From assembly GCF_018325905.1 (NCBI RefSeq), contig NZ_AP021901.1, positions 4,216,001 through 4,280,000 of the forward strand: a stretch of DNA of 64,000 nucleotides. Direction: 5' to 3'. The notes below the pieces were generated by a model. It was not told where the DNA came from. It ran no database searches and worked only from the letters and a program-made list of their open reading frames with translations. The DNA is from Pseudomonas sp. St316 (lineage in GTDB: Bacteria; Pseudomonadota; Gammaproteobacteria; Pseudomonadales; Pseudomonadaceae). Positions 34,368 through 45,032 of the stretch are shown here, in pieces; position 1 is the stretch's first letter; each line of letters begins with the position of its first letter. The position numbers were made by a program, and so were the translations under genes.

Positions 34368-34690
34368 GTGCAGGCTCCAGTCCTTGGATGAAGGCACCGT
34401 TTGCATAACGGCGCTCGATGAGGTCATTAAAACCCGCTCGCGCCAAACCCACAGCCAGACAAGACGACAGCGGCTGTGGTCCCTGGCGTTCAAAGCTGTG
34501 GCTGCAAACGACTCGGGTTATAGGAGACCTCCTACACCTTTAGCCAGCGCCAGACTATTTCCCACTCTTCCCACTTTTTCTATTCCGGTTTCCCCGGTTC
34601 AGCGCGGTTTCTTCCTACACCGCCCATTACAGGCCTGGATTAGAGTGAAGTGGCAAATTCATCGTGAACCTCTTCGAAAAAGGTACGAAC
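34368..34690. other. 323-base gap between divergent genes
   Basis: It must carry the promoters of the Ig-like protein gene (minus) and the lipase gene (plus). I see no gene, repeat or terminator in it. Confidence 0.45.
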
Positions 34691-35559
34691 ATGCAACGGA
34701 ATGCAACCACTCAATTTCCCATCCTGTTGGTCCATGGGTTGTTCGGGTTTGACAGGGTCGGTGGTTTTGAACTTTTCCATGGCATCAAACAAGCCCTACG
34801 CGCAGGCGGTGCTCGGGTGTTCATCCCCTATCTGTCGGCCACCCATTGCAACGAGGCCAGAGGCGAGCAACTGCTGGCGCAAATCGATCGGGTCCTGGCC
34901 GGCACCGGTGCCGCCCGGGTCAACCTGATCGGCCACAGCCAGGGTGCGCTGGCCGCCCGCTATGCCGCCGCGCGGGCCTCCGACAAAGTGGCCTCGGTCA
35001 CGTCGGTCAGCGGCCCCAACCATGGTTCCGAACTGGCCGACTTCCTGCGCAAGGCACTTACCCCGGACGCTTGCCAGGGCACGTGGCAAGAGGCGTCGCC
35101 ACACTGTTCGCCGATTTCATCTCGCTGCTTGACGGGCAGGCGCAGCTATCGCCCACCGCCGTCGCCGCGCTAGCAACGTTGACCACTGAGGGTGTGGGTG
35201 CCTTCAACGACAAATACCCCCAGGGCCTGCCGAAGAACTGGGGTGGAAACGGCCCGGACCGGGTCAATGGCGTGCGCTACTACTCATGGAGCGGCACGTT
35301 GCGCGAGGCTACGGGGGAAACATCGGAGCCGTTGCAGGTTTTCTGCCGCGCCTTTTCCGGATACTTCATCACCGAAGCCGAGCAGAACGACGGCCTGGTC
35401 GGGCGCTTCAGTTCGCACCTGGGCAAGGTCATTCGCTCCGACTATCCAATGGACCATATAGAGGCCATCAATCCAGGCGTCGGCGCATCACGCAGGGGTA
35501 CAGACCCCACAGAACTTTACCTGCGCCACGCCGAGCGCCTGCGCAAAGCCGGCCTTTGA
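34691..35559 (+). pseudogene. family I triacylglycerol lipase, frameshifted
   Basis: ATG 34691 opens a LipA-like lipase: [13 protein letters not shown], oxyanion loop, then GHSQG with nucleophile S83. Near 35063 the frame breaks; one added G in CCCGGA would restore CTT ACC CCG GGA CGC and join it to the second frame, which carries the rest: YPQGLPKNWG, NGVRYYSWSG, the catalytic Asp in NDGLVGRFSSH and the catalytic His in YPMDHIEAIN, ending at 35559. So all catalytic residues exist but in two frames. No signal peptide, as in some family I lipases. Either a recent 1-base deletion or a sequencing error. Confidence 0.8.
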
Positions 35560-35654
35560 TCGCCGGGCCCAAGGTTTTGACGCAATTTTGACAACACCCC
35601 GTTAATGAATCCGGTAGGCTCAACACCTTTAAATACAGCGAAAGGAATTTCCCC

Positions 35655-35936
35655 ATGGCCAAAGCCACTGCCCGCCACATACTGGTTTCCACCGAAGACA
35701 AGTGCAACGAACTCAAGACCCAGATCGAAGCCGGCGCCGATTTCGCCGAAGTCGCCAAAGCCAACTCCTCCTGCCCATCCAGCCGCCAAGGCGGCGACCT
35801 GGGTTCGTTCGGTCCAGGCCAAATGGTCAAGGAATTCGACACCGTGGTATTCAGTGCGCCGATCAATGTGGTCCAGGGTCCGGTCAAGACCCAGTTCGGC
35901 TACCACCTGTTGGAAGTCACCAGCCGTCAGGACTGA
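35655..35936 (+). CDS. ppiC: parvulin-type peptidyl-prolyl cis-trans isomerase
   Basis: A 93-residue single-domain parvulin: ARHILVSTEDKCNEL, then FAEVAKANSSCPSS, GGDLGSFGPGQMVKEFDTVVF and a closing GYHLLEVTSR. It speeds up cis-trans isomerisation of prolyl bonds; it has no signal peptide and is therefore cytosolic. ATG 35655 has AAAGGAATTTCCCC upstream. A second, 50-percent-like parvulin is encoded at 53572. It stands alone between the lipase gene and the yej operon. Confidence 0.93.
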   Translation: MAKATARHILVSTEDKCNELKTQIEAGADFAEVAKANSSCPSSRQGGDLGSFGPGQMVKEFDTVVFSAPINVVQGPVKTQFGYHLLEVTSRQD

Positions 35937-35943
35937 TGACCCC

Positions 35944-36035
35944 TTGTAGGAGCAAGGCTTGCCCGCGATGAAACGATAACGCGGCTTAGCTTGGACCGCG
36001 GCGCGACTATCGCGGGCAAGCCTTGCTCCCACAGG
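35944..36035. repeat. REP pair, GCAAGGCTTGCCCGCGAT type
   Basis: GGAGCAAGGCTTGCCCGCGAT and the inverse ATCGCGGGCAAGCCTTGCTCC face each other across about 45 bases, just after ppiC. Confidence 0.88.
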
Positions 36036-36136
36036 TCTTGCTCTCACAGATAAATCCCTTCGCCGTAAGGGACTGGCGATCCAGGCGCCGCTCGCGTACA
36101 AATCGTGTCATCGATCACCCGGCTTTAAGGCTGACA

Positions 36137-38005
36137 ATGCGACTGGCGTTCCCTTCCCTGCTATTGACTGCCGTGGTCCTGCTGACAGGCGCCGTCGGCG
36201 TCGATGCAGCACCGCAACATGCCCTGACTGTCTATGGCGAACCGGCCAAATACGCCGAAGGCTTCGGTCACTTCGCCTATACCAACCCCCAGGCCCCCAA
36301 GGGCGGGACCCTGCGCCGCTCGGCCGTCGAGATCGGCCACTTCGACCACATCCTGCCCTACGTCGACAAAGGCATCGGCGTCAGCCAGATCGACGGGATG
36401 CTCTATTCGCCGCTGGCCCAGCGCTCGCTGGATGAGCCCTATACGGTCTATGGCCTGGTGGCGCAGAAGATGGAACGTGCCGACGATGGCCTGTCCCTGC
36501 GCTTCTACCTGAATCCCAAGGCGCGCTTCGCTGATGGCAAGCCCATCACCGCCCAGGACGTGCGCTACAGCTTCGAACTGTTGATGACCCAAGGCAGCCT
36601 GCGCTATCGCACCCAGTTCGCGGCGGTCAAGGACGTCGTGGTCGAGGACGAGCGCACCGTTCGCTTCAACTTCAAGAACAACGAAAGCCGCACCCTGCCC
36701 CTGGACATCGCCACCTTGCCGGTCTTCCCCGAACATTGGTGGAAGACCCGCGATTTCGCCAACGGCGGCGGCTATGAGGCGCCACTGGGCAGCGGCCCGT
36801 ACCGGGTGAGCAAGGTCGATTCCGGGCGCAGCATCACCTTCGAGCGCAATGCCGACTGGTGGGGCAAGGACCTGCCCGTCAGCCGTGGCCTCTACAATTT
36901 CGACCACTTCAGCATCGAGTATTTCGGCGACACCGATGTAGCCCGGCAGGTGCTGCGCGGCGGTGCCTATGACTACAACCGCGAATTCTCCGCCACCGGT
37001 TTTTCCATCGGCTATGACAGCCCCGCCCTGCGCGACGGTCGCTTGCAAAAAGCCCACCTGGCCACCGAGGCGCCACAGACCGCCCAGGGTTTTGTGTTCA
37101 ACCTGCAAAAACCGCAATTCCAGGACCGCCGCGTGCGCCAGGCCCTGGCGATGCTCTGGGATTTCGAGTGGAGCAACCGCCAGATGATGCGCAACCTCTA
37201 TGTGCGTCAGCAGAGTTACTTTTCCAACACCGACCTCGCCGCCCGGAAACTGCCCGACGCGGGCGAGTTGGCGATTCTCGAGCCTTTGCGCGGGAAAATT
37301 CCCGATGAAGTCTTCACCCAGGTGTTCGAAGCGGCGAAAACCGACGGCAGCGGCGTGATCCGCGACAAGCAACTGCAAGCCCTGGCCTTGTTGGAACAGG
37401 CCGGCTGGAAACCCGACGGCGACCGCCTGGTGAATGCCGAGGGCGAACCGCTGAGCTTCACGTTCCTGAACAGCCAGAACGGTATCGACCGCCTGCTGCT
37501 GCCCTACAAACGCACCCTGGCGCAAATCGGCATCGACATGAGCATCCGCCACATCGACGCGTCCCAGTACGTCAATCGCCTGATGAGCCGCGACTACGAC
37601 ATGATCATCACCGGCTACCCCGTCAGCACCTCGCCAGGCATGGAACTCTACAATTACTTCGGTTCGGCGGCGGCCAACGATCCGGGGGCCAACAACTACA
37701 TGGCCTTGCAGAACCCGGCGGTGGACACGCTGATCGACGGACTGGTCAAGGCCACCACCCAAGCAGACATGCTGCGCCATGCCCACGCCCTGGACCGGGT
37801 GCTGCAATGGAACTACTACTGGATTCCCAACTATTACCCGCCGGGCAGCTCGACGGTGTGGTGGAACCGCTTTGGCATCCCGAAAGTACAAGCCAGTAAT
37901 GACGAAGCCATCGAAAGCTGGTGGGAAATGAGTACCACGCCGCTGACCAACGAGCAGATGAGCGCCGAGCGCATCAAGCGCGGCTCACCCGGAGGGCCGC
38001 ATTGA
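36137..38005 (+). CDS. yejA: peptide ABC transporter substrate-binding protein (YejA type)
   Basis: A 622-residue periplasmic binding protein of the SBP_bac_5 family, with a signal peptide (about residues 1-24, cut after VDAA). Typical stretches include [27 protein letters not shown] and [17 protein letters not shown]. With yejBEF it imports oligopeptides; in other bacteria YejABEF takes up microcin C and antimicrobial peptides. ATG 36137 is chosen because the signal peptide begins there. Its stop shares a base with the yejB start (TGATG), so the operon is translated as a unit. Confidence 0.92.
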   Translation: MRLAFPSLLLTAVVLLTGAVGVDAAPQHALTVYGEPAKYAEGFGHFAYTNPQAPKGGTLRRSAVEIGHFDHILPYVDKGIGVSQIDGMLYSPLAQRSLDEPYTVYGLVAQKMERADDGLSLRFYLNPKARFADGKPITAQDVRYSFELLMTQGSLRYRTQFAAVKDVVVEDERTVRFNFKNNESRTLPLDIATLPVFPEHWWKTRDFANGGGYEAPLGSGPYRVSKVDSGRSITFERNADWWGKDLPVSRGLYNFDHFSIEYFGDTDVARQVLRGGAYDYNREFSATGFSIGYDSPALRDGRLQKAHLATEAPQTAQGFVFNLQKPQFQDRRVRQALAMLWDFEWSNRQMMRNLYVRQQSYFSNTDLAARKLPDAGELAILEPLRGKIPDEVFTQVFEAAKTDGSGVIRDKQLQALALLEQAGWKPDGDRLVNAEGEPLSFTFLNSQNGIDRLLLPYKRTLAQIGIDMSIRHIDASQYVNRLMSRDYDMIITGYPVSTSPGMELYNYFGSAAANDPGANNYMALQNPAVDTLIDGLVKATTQADMLRHAHALDRVLQWNYYWIPNYYPPGSSTVWWNRFGIPKVQASNDEAIESWWEMSTTPLTNEQMSAERIKRGSPGGPH

Positions 38006-39063
38006 TGTGGGCTTATATCGCGCGGCGCCTGCTGTTGATCATCCCCACGCTGGTGATCATCCTGCTGGTGAATTTCGTCATCGTCCAGGCCGCCCCAGGC
38101 GGTCCGGTGGAACAGGCTATCGCCCACTTGCAAGGCATCGGCGGCGCCAACATCGGCAGCTCGGGCAACGCCATGACCGGCAGCTCCCGAGCCAGTCGCG
38201 GCCTCGACCCACAACTGATCAAGGACATCGAAAAACAATACGGCTTCGACAAACCGGCCCACGAGCGCTTGTGGCTGATGCTCAGCAGCTACGCCCGGCT
38301 GGATTTCGGCAAGAGTTTCTTTCGCGGCGCAACCGTCACCGACCTGATCCTGGAAAAGATGCCGGTGACCATTTCGCTCGGGCTCTGGGCCACATTGCTC
38401 ACCTACCTGGTGTCGATCCCCCTGGGTATCCGCAAGGCGGTGCGTCACGGCTCGGCCTTCGATGTGTGGAGCAGCACGGCGATCATCATTGGCTATGCGA
38501 TGCCGGCGTTCCTCTTCGCGATGTTCCTGATCGTGGTGTTCGCTGGCGGCACCTCTCTGAACTGGTTTCCGGTGCGCGGGTTGGTGTCGGATAACTTCGA
38601 GTCACTGTCGACCCTGGGCAAGATCGCCGACTACTTCTGGCACCTGGTGCTGCCGGTCACGTCGCTGGTGATCGGCGGCTTCGCCACCCTGACGATCCTG
38701 ACCAAGAACTCGTTCCTCAATGAAATCACCCGCCAGTACGTGGTCACCGCGCGAGCCAAGGGCATGAGCGAACGACGGGTACTGTATGGCCATGTGTTCC
38801 GCAATGCGATGCTGCTGGTGGTCTCGGGTATTCCCCAGGCGTTCATCAGCGTGTTCTTCGCCGGTTCCTTGCTGATCGAGGTGATTTTTTCCCTCGACGG
38901 CCTGGGACGCATGAGCTACGAGGCCGCGGTCTCCCGGGATTATCCGGTGGTGTTCGGCTCGTTGTTCATCTTTACGCTGTTCGGCCTGCTGATCAAACTC
39001 GTCGGCGACCTTTGCTACACCCTGGTGGACCCGCGCATCGACTTCGCCGCGAGGAACGCCTGA
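38005..39063 (+). CDS. yejB: peptide ABC transporter permease (YejB type)
   Basis: A 352-residue inner membrane permease with about six helices. N-terminal [21 protein letters not shown], then a long periplasmic loop; the EAA-like motif for the ATPase is in the second half ([30 protein letters not shown]). ATG 38005 overlaps the yejA stop and the TGA at 39061 overlaps the next ATG. Confidence 0.94.
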   Translation: MWAYIARRLLLIIPTLVIILLVNFVIVQAAPGGPVEQAIAHLQGIGGANIGSSGNAMTGSSRASRGLDPQLIKDIEKQYGFDKPAHERLWLMLSSYARLDFGKSFFRGATVTDLILEKMPVTISLGLWATLLTYLVSIPLGIRKAVRHGSAFDVWSSTAIIIGYAMPAFLFAMFLIVVFAGGTSLNWFPVRGLVSDNFESLSTLGKIADYFWHLVLPVTSLVIGGFATLTILTKNSFLNEITRQYVVTARAKGMSERRVLYGHVFRNAMLLVVSGIPQAFISVFFAGSLLIEVIFSLDGLGRMSYEAAVSRDYPVVFGSLFIFTLFGLLIKLVGDLCYTLVDPRIDFAARNA

Positions 39064-40085
39064 TGTTCAAGTTTTCCCCCTTGGGCCGCCGGCGCTTCGA
39101 ACGCTTCAAGAAAAACCGTCGGGGCTGGTGGTCGCTATGGCTGTTCATCGGCCTGTTCATCCTGAGCCTGGGCGGCGAGTTGATCGCCAATGACAAGCCG
39201 CTGGTGGTGAGCTATCAGGGCTCATTATATTTCCCGGTGTTCAAGCGCCATACCGAGCAGGAGTTTGGCGGACAGTTGCCGTTCCAGGCCGACTACCGCA
39301 GCAATTACGTGCAGAACCTGATCCACAAGGACGGCGGCTGGCTGCTGTTCCCGCCGATCCCGTTCAGCGACGACACGCCCAACTACGACCTCAACCAGCC
39401 GGCGCCGAGCCCACCCTCGACCGTGAACTGGCTGGGCACCGATGACCAGTCCCGGGACGTACTGGCCCGGGTGATCTTCGGCGCACGGGTGTCGATCCTG
39501 TTCGCCCTGGCCCTGACCGCCATCAGCGCACTGATCGGCATCGCTGCCGGGGCATTGCAGGGTTATTACGGCGGGTGGGTGGACCTGCTCGGGCAACGCT
39601 TGCTGGAGGTCTGGTCCGGGCTGCCGGTGCTTTACCTGTTGATCATCCTATCCGGCTTCGTGGAGCCGAATTTCTGGTGGTTGCTGGGGATCATGGCGCT
39701 GTTTTCCTGGCTGGCCCTGGTGGACGTGGTCCGCGCCGAGTTCCTGCGCGGGCGCAACCTGGAATACGTGAAAGCCGCCCGGGCCCTGGGCTTGTCGGAC
39801 CGCAAGGTGATCGTGCGGCATATCCTGCCCAATGCGATGAATGCGACCCTGAGCTACCTGCCCTTCATTCTCACCGGGGCGATCTCGACCCTGACGGCCC
39901 TGGACTTCCTTGGCTTCGGCATGCCGGCCGGCAGCGCCTCCCTGGGCGAATTGATTGCCCAGGGCAAGCAGAACCTGCAAGCGCCATGGCTGGGGCTGAC
40001 AGCGTTTTTCACCTTGGCGCTGATCCTTTCTCTACTGGTGTTTATCGGCGAAGCGTTGCGAGACGCCTTCGACCCACGATCTTGA
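39063..40085 (+). CDS. yejE: peptide ABC transporter permease (YejE type)
   Basis: A 340-residue permease paired with YejB. It has one helix near residues 20-42, a periplasmic insert of about 90 residues (QGSLYFPVFKRHTEQEF...) and then the BPD_transp_1 domain with the EAA motif (EYVKAARALGLSDRKVIVRH). The insert is typical for YejE. It starts on the last base of the yejB stop codon. Confidence 0.94.
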   Translation: MFKFSPLGRRRFERFKKNRRGWWSLWLFIGLFILSLGGELIANDKPLVVSYQGSLYFPVFKRHTEQEFGGQLPFQADYRSNYVQNLIHKDGGWLLFPPIPFSDDTPNYDLNQPAPSPPSTVNWLGTDDQSRDVLARVIFGARVSILFALALTAISALIGIAAGALQGYYGGWVDLLGQRLLEVWSGLPVLYLLIILSGFVEPNFWWLLGIMALFSWLALVDVVRAEFLRGRNLEYVKAARALGLSDRKVIVRHILPNAMNATLSYLPFILTGAISTLTALDFLGFGMPAGSASLGELIAQGKQNLQAPWLGLTAFFTLALILSLLVFIGEALRDAFDPRS

Positions 40086-40110
40086 AACGGCCATGAAGCG
40101 GAACCTTGAG

Positions 40111-41691
40111 ATGAGCGACAACCTGATCGAAATCCGTAACCTGAGCGTGGCCTTCAACGACCAGACGGTGGTGCGCAACCTGTGCCTGGACATTCGTCCC
40201 GGCGAGTGCCTGGCCCTGGTGGGCGAATCGGGCTCGGGCAAGTCGGTGACCGCCCACTCGATCCTGCAATTGCTGCCCGAGACACAAGCCCGCACCACCG
40301 GCAGCATTCGCTACCGCGGCCAGGAACTGCTGGGGGCCGAGGCCAAGACCCTGCGGGAGTTGCGCGGCAATCGCATCGCGATGATCTTCCAGGAGCCGAT
40401 GACCTCGCTGAACCCGTTGCACAGCGTCGAGAAGCAGATCGGTGAAACCCTGATGCTGCACCGGGGCCTGGGCGGCAAAGCGGCGCGCCAGCGCATTCTG
40501 GAACTGCTGGCCCTGGTGGGCATCCAGAAACCCGCCGAACGACTCAAGGCCTATCCCCACCAACTGTCCGGCGGCCAGCGGCAACGGGTGATGATCGCCA
40601 TGGCCCTGGCCTGCGAGCCGGAACTGTTGATTGCCGATGAACCGACCACAGCGCTGGACGTCACCGTGCAGCGCAAGATCCTGCTGCTGCTCAAGTCCTT
40701 GCAGCAACGGCTCGGCATGTCCTTGCTGCTGATCAGCCACGACCTCAACCTGGTGCGCAGCATCGCCCAACGGGTGTGCGTGATGAAGGCAGGGGAAATC
40801 GTCGAACAGGCGCCTTGTGAAACCCTGTTCAGCGCCCCGAAACATCCCTACAGCTGCGAGCTGCTGCACGCCGAACCGGAAGGCGAAGCCCTGCCTCGGG
40901 ACGAGCGCGAAAACGTGTTGCAGGTGCAGGACCTGCGCGTGAGTTTTCCTTTGGGCGGCGGGTTGTTCCGGCGCAAGGAATACTTGCGGGCCGTGGACGG
41001 TATCAGCCTGAGCATCCAGCGCGGCAAGACCCTGGGCATCGTCGGCGAATCCGGTTCCGGCAAGTCCACGCTCGGCCAGGCGATCCTGCGGCTGATCGAC
41101 TGCGAAGGCAGCATCCATTTCCAGGGCCAGGCCCTCGATCAGCTCTCGCAAAAGGATCTGCGCCCCTGGCGCAAACAGATGCAGATGGTGTTCCAGGACC
41201 CGTTCGGCAGCCTCAGTCCGCGGATGTCGGTGCAGCAGATCATCAGCGAAGGCCTGGAGGTCCATAGCCCCTCGAGTCCCAAGCAATGTGAAGCCCAAGT
41301 GATCCAGGCTTTGAAAGAGGTCGGCCTCGACCCGCAGAGCCGCCATCGCTACCCCCACGAATTTTCCGGCGGCCAGCGCCAACGCATCGCCATCGCCCGG
41401 GCACTGGTGCTCAAACCCGCGCTGATCCTGCTGGACGAACCGACATCGGCCCTGGACCGCACCGTGCAGAAACAAGTGGTCGCCCTGCTCCGCCAGCTCC
41501 AGGAAAAATACGGCCTGACCTACCTGTTCATCAGCCACGACCTGGCGGTGGTCCGCGCCCTGGCCCACGACATGATCGTGATCAAGGACGGCAAAGTGGT
41601 CGAACAAGGCGCCAGCCATGACGTGTTCGACTCGCCCCAGCATCCCTATACCAAGGAGTTGTTGGCGGCGGCGCATCCGGGCTGGGCCTGA
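40111..41691 (+). CDS. yejF: dual-domain ABC transporter ATPase (YejF type)
   Basis: A 526-residue protein with two complete ABC ATPase domains, each with Walker A GESGSGKS, signature LSGGQRQRV or FSGGQRQRI, and Walker [13 protein letters not shown] or [12 protein letters not shown]. It drives peptide import through YejBE. ATG 40111 ([15 protein letters not shown]) is the usual family start; ATG 40093 in the same frame adds six residues and cannot be excluded. It is the last gene of the yej operon, 5 bases before the convergent bdlA-like gene ends. Confidence 0.93.
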   Translation: MSDNLIEIRNLSVAFNDQTVVRNLCLDIRPGECLALVGESGSGKSVTAHSILQLLPETQARTTGSIRYRGQELLGAEAKTLRELRGNRIAMIFQEPMTSLNPLHSVEKQIGETLMLHRGLGGKAARQRILELLALVGIQKPAERLKAYPHQLSGGQRQRVMIAMALACEPELLIADEPTTALDVTVQRKILLLLKSLQQRLGMSLLLISHDLNLVRSIAQRVCVMKAGEIVEQAPCETLFSAPKHPYSCELLHAEPEGEALPRDERENVLQVQDLRVSFPLGGGLFRRKEYLRAVDGISLSIQRGKTLGIVGESGSGKSTLGQAILRLIDCEGSIHFQGQALDQLSQKDLRPWRKQMQMVFQDPFGSLSPRMSVQQIISEGLEVHSPSSPKQCEAQVIQALKEVGLDPQSRHRYPHEFSGGQRQRIAIARALVLKPALILLDEPTSALDRTVQKQVVALLRQLQEKYGLTYLFISHDLAVVRALAHDMIVIKDGKVVEQGASHDVFDSPQHPYTKELLAAAHPGWA

Positions 41692-41696
41692 CTCGA

Positions 41697-43031
41697 TCAG
41701 GCATCGCCACGCTGATCCATGGTCTGCGCAAACTCACCAATCACCTCGACCACCTGTTGCGCACCGCGATGGATATCGAGGATCACCGTGCCCGCCTGAT
41801 TCGCCAGCTTCACCCCTTGCTCCGCCTTGAGCGTACTCGATTGCATGCTGGTCACAGCCTGCTTGGCCAGTTCGCGGTTCTTGCCGACGACATCGGATAT
41901 GGCCACGGTGGCCTGGCTGGTACGTCGCGCAAGGTTGCGCACCTCATCGGCAACCACCGCGAAACCACGTCCCTGCTCCCCGGCGCGGGCTGCTTCGATG
42001 GCGGCATTGAGCGCAAGCAGGTTGGTCTGTTCTGCGATTCCGCGGATGGCATCGACGATGCTACCGATTTCCTCGGACTGGGCGCTGAGGGCGCTGATCC
42101 CCATGGCGACCTGTTGCAACTCATCAGCAATGCTCTGCACCACCGTCACGGTTTGCTGCACGACCGAGGTCCCAAGCTGGGTATGTTCGTCGGTTTCTCG
42201 CGACGTCTCGAAGGCCAATCGTGCCGCTTTTGATTCAGCTTGACGCTGCTCGACCTCGCGGGTGCTGTCCGTGGCGAACTTGACCACCCCATACAAGCGG
42301 CCATTGGCATCGTAGAGCGGGTTGTAAGTCGCTTGCAGCCAGACCATCGCACCCCGTTTATCGACACGCTGGAAAAGCCCACTCATGTACTGGCCGCGGT
42401 TCAACGCGGCCCAAAAGCCGCGATAGGCTTCTTCCTGCACTTCGCTCGCTTGGCAAAACAGGCGGTGGTGCTGGCCGATCACGTCGTCATGTCGATACCC
42501 CATTACCTTGAGGAAGTTTTCGTTGGCTCGCACCACGGTGCCGCTAAGGTCAAACTCGATGACTGCCATGGAGCGGTCTATCGCCTGCATGAAACTGGAC
42601 TGGGCCTGCGCGCGCAGCGCGCGCTCATGGGTGTTGCGCACAATCTGAAGAACGCGTTGCACGCCTGAACCTTGAGCGCGAACGGGAACATAATTCGCTT
42701 CGACCCAGATGCCGTCGCCCTCGCGCCGCCCGTGTAAGAAATGGGTCTCGGCACCCTCGCCTTGACCCAGCTTTTGCCACAGCGCCGCGTGCTCTCGACT
42801 TCGCGCGTAGGCCGGTTCGCAGAACATCGAGTGATGCTTGCCCAGAACCTCGTCGAGGGAGTAGCCCGTCATCTCCAGGAACAGCGGACTGGCATCGAGC
42901 ACCTCCCCCGCTGCCGTAAACTCCACGATTGCCAGCGAGCCATGGAGCGCCGCCCGCTCCGCTTCAAGAATGGCCTGCCTGGCCTGGATCTGGTGCAAAG
43001 CGTCCTGATGCTTGCGAGTACGAATGAACAT
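41697..43031 (-). CDS. bdlA: soluble PAS-PAS chemoreceptor, BdlA-like
   Basis: A 444-residue methyl-accepting protein without membrane segments. PAS 1 at about 30-130 ([21 protein letters not shown]), PAS 2 at about 145-255 ([21 protein letters not shown]), then a short signalling domain (about 285-440) with the highly conserved [19 protein letters not shown] tip. This order and size match BdlA, which in P. aeruginosa senses cues for biofilm dispersal. ATG 43031 has GGAGCGGTACCC upstream; an in-frame start at 43085 has none. Upstream lies a pair of TGTACA sites (43127-43152). Confidence 0.86.
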   Translation of the reverse strand: MFIRTRKHQDALHQIQARQAILEAERAALHGSLAIVEFTAAGEVLDASPLFLEMTGYSLDEVLGKHHSMFCEPAYARSREHAALWQKLGQGEGAETHFLHGRREGDGIWVEANYVPVRAQGSGVQRVLQIVRNTHERALRAQAQSSFMQAIDRSMAVIEFDLSGTVVRANENFLKVMGYRHDDVIGQHHRLFCQASEVQEEAYRGFWAALNRGQYMSGLFQRVDKRGAMVWLQATYNPLYDANGRLYGVVKFATDSTREVEQRQAESKAARLAFETSRETDEHTQLGTSVVQQTVTVVQSIADELQQVAMGISALSAQSEEIGSIVDAIRGIAEQTNLLALNAAIEAARAGEQGRGFAVVADEVRNLARRTSQATVAISDVVGKNRELAKQAVTSMQSSTLKAEQGVKLANQAGTVILDIHRGAQQVVEVIGEFAQTMDQRGDA

Positions 43032-43126
43032 GGGTACCGCTCCCCGAGACGTTGAGTGCAGGACGATGGTCTTCTGAAGCGCCAATGCCCTGGGCCGGAC
43101 ATCATTAAGCCATTACTCAGCAAATC

Positions 43127-43152
43127 TTGTACATATTTTTATTTTTGTACAA
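43127..43152. promoter_or_regulatory. paired TGTACA boxes, bdlA side
   Basis: TTGTACA at 43127-43133 and TGTACAA at 43146-43152, an AT-rich spacer between them, about 100 bases upstream of the bdlA-like start. A second pair with nearly the same spacing lies at 43420-43445. A likely operator of an unknown regulator. Confidence 0.4.
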
Positions 43153-43187
43153 CTATACAGAGCATCCACTTTTTCTAGCTGTCGGTC

Positions 43188-43409
43188 TTAGCACCAGCCC
43201 ATTTTCCAGCGTTTGCTGTCGCACAGCTCCCGCCAGTCGAAAACCTCGCAGCGAGCGCTGTGAACGGCCTGCAGCTCGACTTGGAGCGGCACTCCGAGCT
43301 CATCGCAAAGCAGTTGGATGACGAGAAAATGTTTTTCTCGATTGACCGGTTCACACGCCGTCCACTTGGACAGCTTGAGCTTTCGGGGATTAAATCGATT
43401 CACGGCCAT
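43188..43409 (-). CDS. TIGR02450-family Trp-rich protein
   Basis: A 73-residue protein matching the small Trp-rich family TIGR02450: NRFNPRKLKLSKWTACEP, NREKHFLVIQLL, then VFDWRELCDSKRW and a final GW. The family is widespread in proteobacteria and has no known function; conserved Trp and basic residues suggest binding of a nucleic acid or cofactor, unproven. Start 43409 fits the family; the frame is open to 43445 across a TGTACA box. It lies between the bdlA-like gene and the sigma54 activator, read away from the latter. Confidence 0.82.
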   Translation of the reverse strand: MAVNRFNPRKLKLSKWTACEPVNREKHFLVIQLLCDELGVPLQVELQAVHSARCEVFDWRELCDSKRWKMGWC

Positions 43410-43419
43410 TGCCCATTCA

Positions 43420-43445
43420 TGTACAAAATTCGACTTAATGTACAA
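43420..43445. promoter_or_regulatory. paired TGTACA boxes, activator side
   Basis: TGTACA at 43420-43425 and TGTACAA at 43439-43445, 19 bases apart, between the divergent Trp-rich gene and the sigma54 activator gene. The spacing matches the pair at 43127-43152 within one base. Confidence 0.4.
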
Positions 43446-43565
43446 TTTTTACCCCTTTCGAACCACGACGAATCAGAAGGAGTGTTGATCGGCCTTCGTC
43501 CCTGGTCATAATGCCGCCCAAAGAGCGACTCAGTAGCGCAAGCCTCCCTCTCCTGGAAATGGCCG

Positions 43566-44981
43566 ATGAACCCCACCGAAAGTCTCAAGGACTACAAGCG
43601 CGTGCGCACGCTGGCGATCCGTTCGTTGTTCGAGATCATCGAGCAGTCCAGCGAAGGGACGGTGATTGTCGACCGCGATGCGAACATCGTCTGGATGAAC
43701 GAACGCTACGCTCGCCGCTTCGGCCTGAACTCGGCGCAAGAGGCGATTGGCCGGGCCTGCGAGAGTGTGATCCCCGGCAGCCTGCTGCGCGAGGTGGTGC
43801 GCACCGGGCGGCCGATCCTGCTGGACATGCAGGACACGCCCAAGGAACCGCTGGTGGTGATGCGCCTGCCAATCCACGACAGCGCAGGCGCGGTGATCGG
43901 CGCCATCGGGTTTGCCTTGTTCGATGAGCTGCGCAGCCTGTCGCCGATGCTCAAGCGCTACCAGAGCATGCAGGAAGAACTGGCCTCCACCCGCTCGCTC
44001 CTGCGGGCGCGGCAAACCAAGTACAACTTCGCCCACTTCATTGGCACCAGCAACGCCGGCCTGGAGGTCAAGCGCCGTGCCCGACGCAGCGCCAGCGCCG
44101 ATTCGCCGGTGTTGCTGCTGGGGGAAACCGGCACCGGCAAGGAACTGCTGGCCCAGGCGATCCACAGCGCTTCGCCGCGCGCACACAAGGCGTTCGTGAG
44201 CATCAACAGCGCGGCGATTCCTGAATCGCTGCTGGAAGCCGAGTTCTTCGGCACCGCCCCAGGGGCCTTTACCGGCGCCGACCGCAAGGGCCGTGCTGGC
44301 AAACTGCAGATCGCCCAGGGCGGTACGCTGTTCCTCGACGAGATCGGCGACATGCCATTGCCGCTGCAAAGCAAACTGCTGCGGGTGCTCCAGGAAAAGG
44401 AATACGAACCGGTGGGCTCCAACCAGGTACTGCAAAGCGATGTGCGAGTGATCGCCGCCACGTCCATGGATCTGGAGGCCGCGATCAAACGTGGGGAGTT
44501 CCGCGCCGACCTGTATTACCGCCTCAACGTGTTGCCGATCCAGGTACCGCCGTTGCGCGAGCGCCTGGATGACTTGCCGGCCTTGAGCGAGGCGATCCTC
44601 GAAGAACTGCGCAGCCAGCACGAGCTGAACCAGGGCGCCTTGGACCTGCTGGCGCAGCACGCTTGGCCCGGCAACATCCGGGAACTGCGCAACGTGCTGG
44701 AACGGGCCGCGTTGCTCAGCGACAACCTGCAACTCAATGCCGCCGACATCCGCGCGGCCATCGGCACCTTCATGCCAGTGACCCGCACAGCAAGCCCTGG
44801 CCTTGAGCCGTTGCGGCAAGAAACTTTCAGCGAGGCCCGGGCGCGGTTCGACCGGCAGTTGATCGAAACCACCCTCGCGCAATGCGGCGGCAAGGTGATC
44901 GACGCGGCGCAGCGATTGGGGCTGGGAAGGTCGACGCTGTACAAGAAGATGGTGGCGTTGGGGATTGCAGAGTCTCAATAA
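43566..44981 (+). CDS. hbcR: sigma54-dependent activator, HbcR-like
   Basis: A 471-residue enhancer-binding protein. PAS sensor at about 20-110 (TVIVDRDANIVWMNERYARRFG), AAA+ domain at 155-385 with Walker A GETGTGKE, GAFTGA loop for sigma54 contact, Walker B TLFLDEIGD, and a C-terminal Fis-type helix-turn-helix (GGKVIDAAQRLGLGRSTLYKK). The gene order activator, GntP permease, 3-hydroxybutyrate dehydrogenase matches the P. aeruginosa hbcR locus for growth on 3-hydroxybutyrate. A -24/-12 promoter and two symmetric sites follow in the gap before the permease, its likely target. Confidence 0.85.
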   Translation: MNPTESLKDYKRVRTLAIRSLFEIIEQSSEGTVIVDRDANIVWMNERYARRFGLNSAQEAIGRACESVIPGSLLREVVRTGRPILLDMQDTPKEPLVVMRLPIHDSAGAVIGAIGFALFDELRSLSPMLKRYQSMQEELASTRSLLRARQTKYNFAHFIGTSNAGLEVKRRARRSASADSPVLLLGETGTGKELLAQAIHSASPRAHKAFVSINSAAIPESLLEAEFFGTAPGAFTGADRKGRAGKLQIAQGGTLFLDEIGDMPLPLQSKLLRVLQEKEYEPVGSNQVLQSDVRVIAATSMDLEAAIKRGEFRADLYYRLNVLPIQVPPLRERLDDLPALSEAILEELRSQHELNQGALDLLAQHAWPGNIRELRNVLERAALLSDNLQLNAADIRAAIGTFMPVTRTASPGLEPLRQETFSEARARFDRQLIETTLAQCGGKVIDAAQRLGLGRSTLYKKMVALGIAESQ

Positions 44982-44996
44982 AGAGACTTTATTCTC
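44973..44996 (+). promoter_or_regulatory. candidate activator site 1 (TCTC-N6-GAGA-N6-TCTC)
   Basis: TCTC (44973-44976), AATAAA, GAGA (44983-44986), CTTTAT, TCTC (44993-44996). It contains AGTCTC-N6-GAGACT as a perfect inverted repeat and overlaps the last codons of the activator gene. The same three-box design recurs at 45138-45161. It is about 220 bases upstream of the -24/-12 promoter, a normal distance for sigma54 enhancers. Confidence 0.6.
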
Positions 44997-45032
44997 TAAA
45001 CATAGATAATCTTTTCTAGAGCGCTTCGCGCT

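Noticed and set aside
36161..37891. 576-codon open frame antisense to yejA
   Set aside because: Shadow of a high-GC gene; no ribosome-binding site or family, while the sense frame has a signal peptide and a binding-protein fold.
40042..41676. 544-codon open frame antisense to yejF
   Set aside because: Mirror of two ABC ATPase domains; composition is His/Gln/Ala-rich, as expected of antisense frames.
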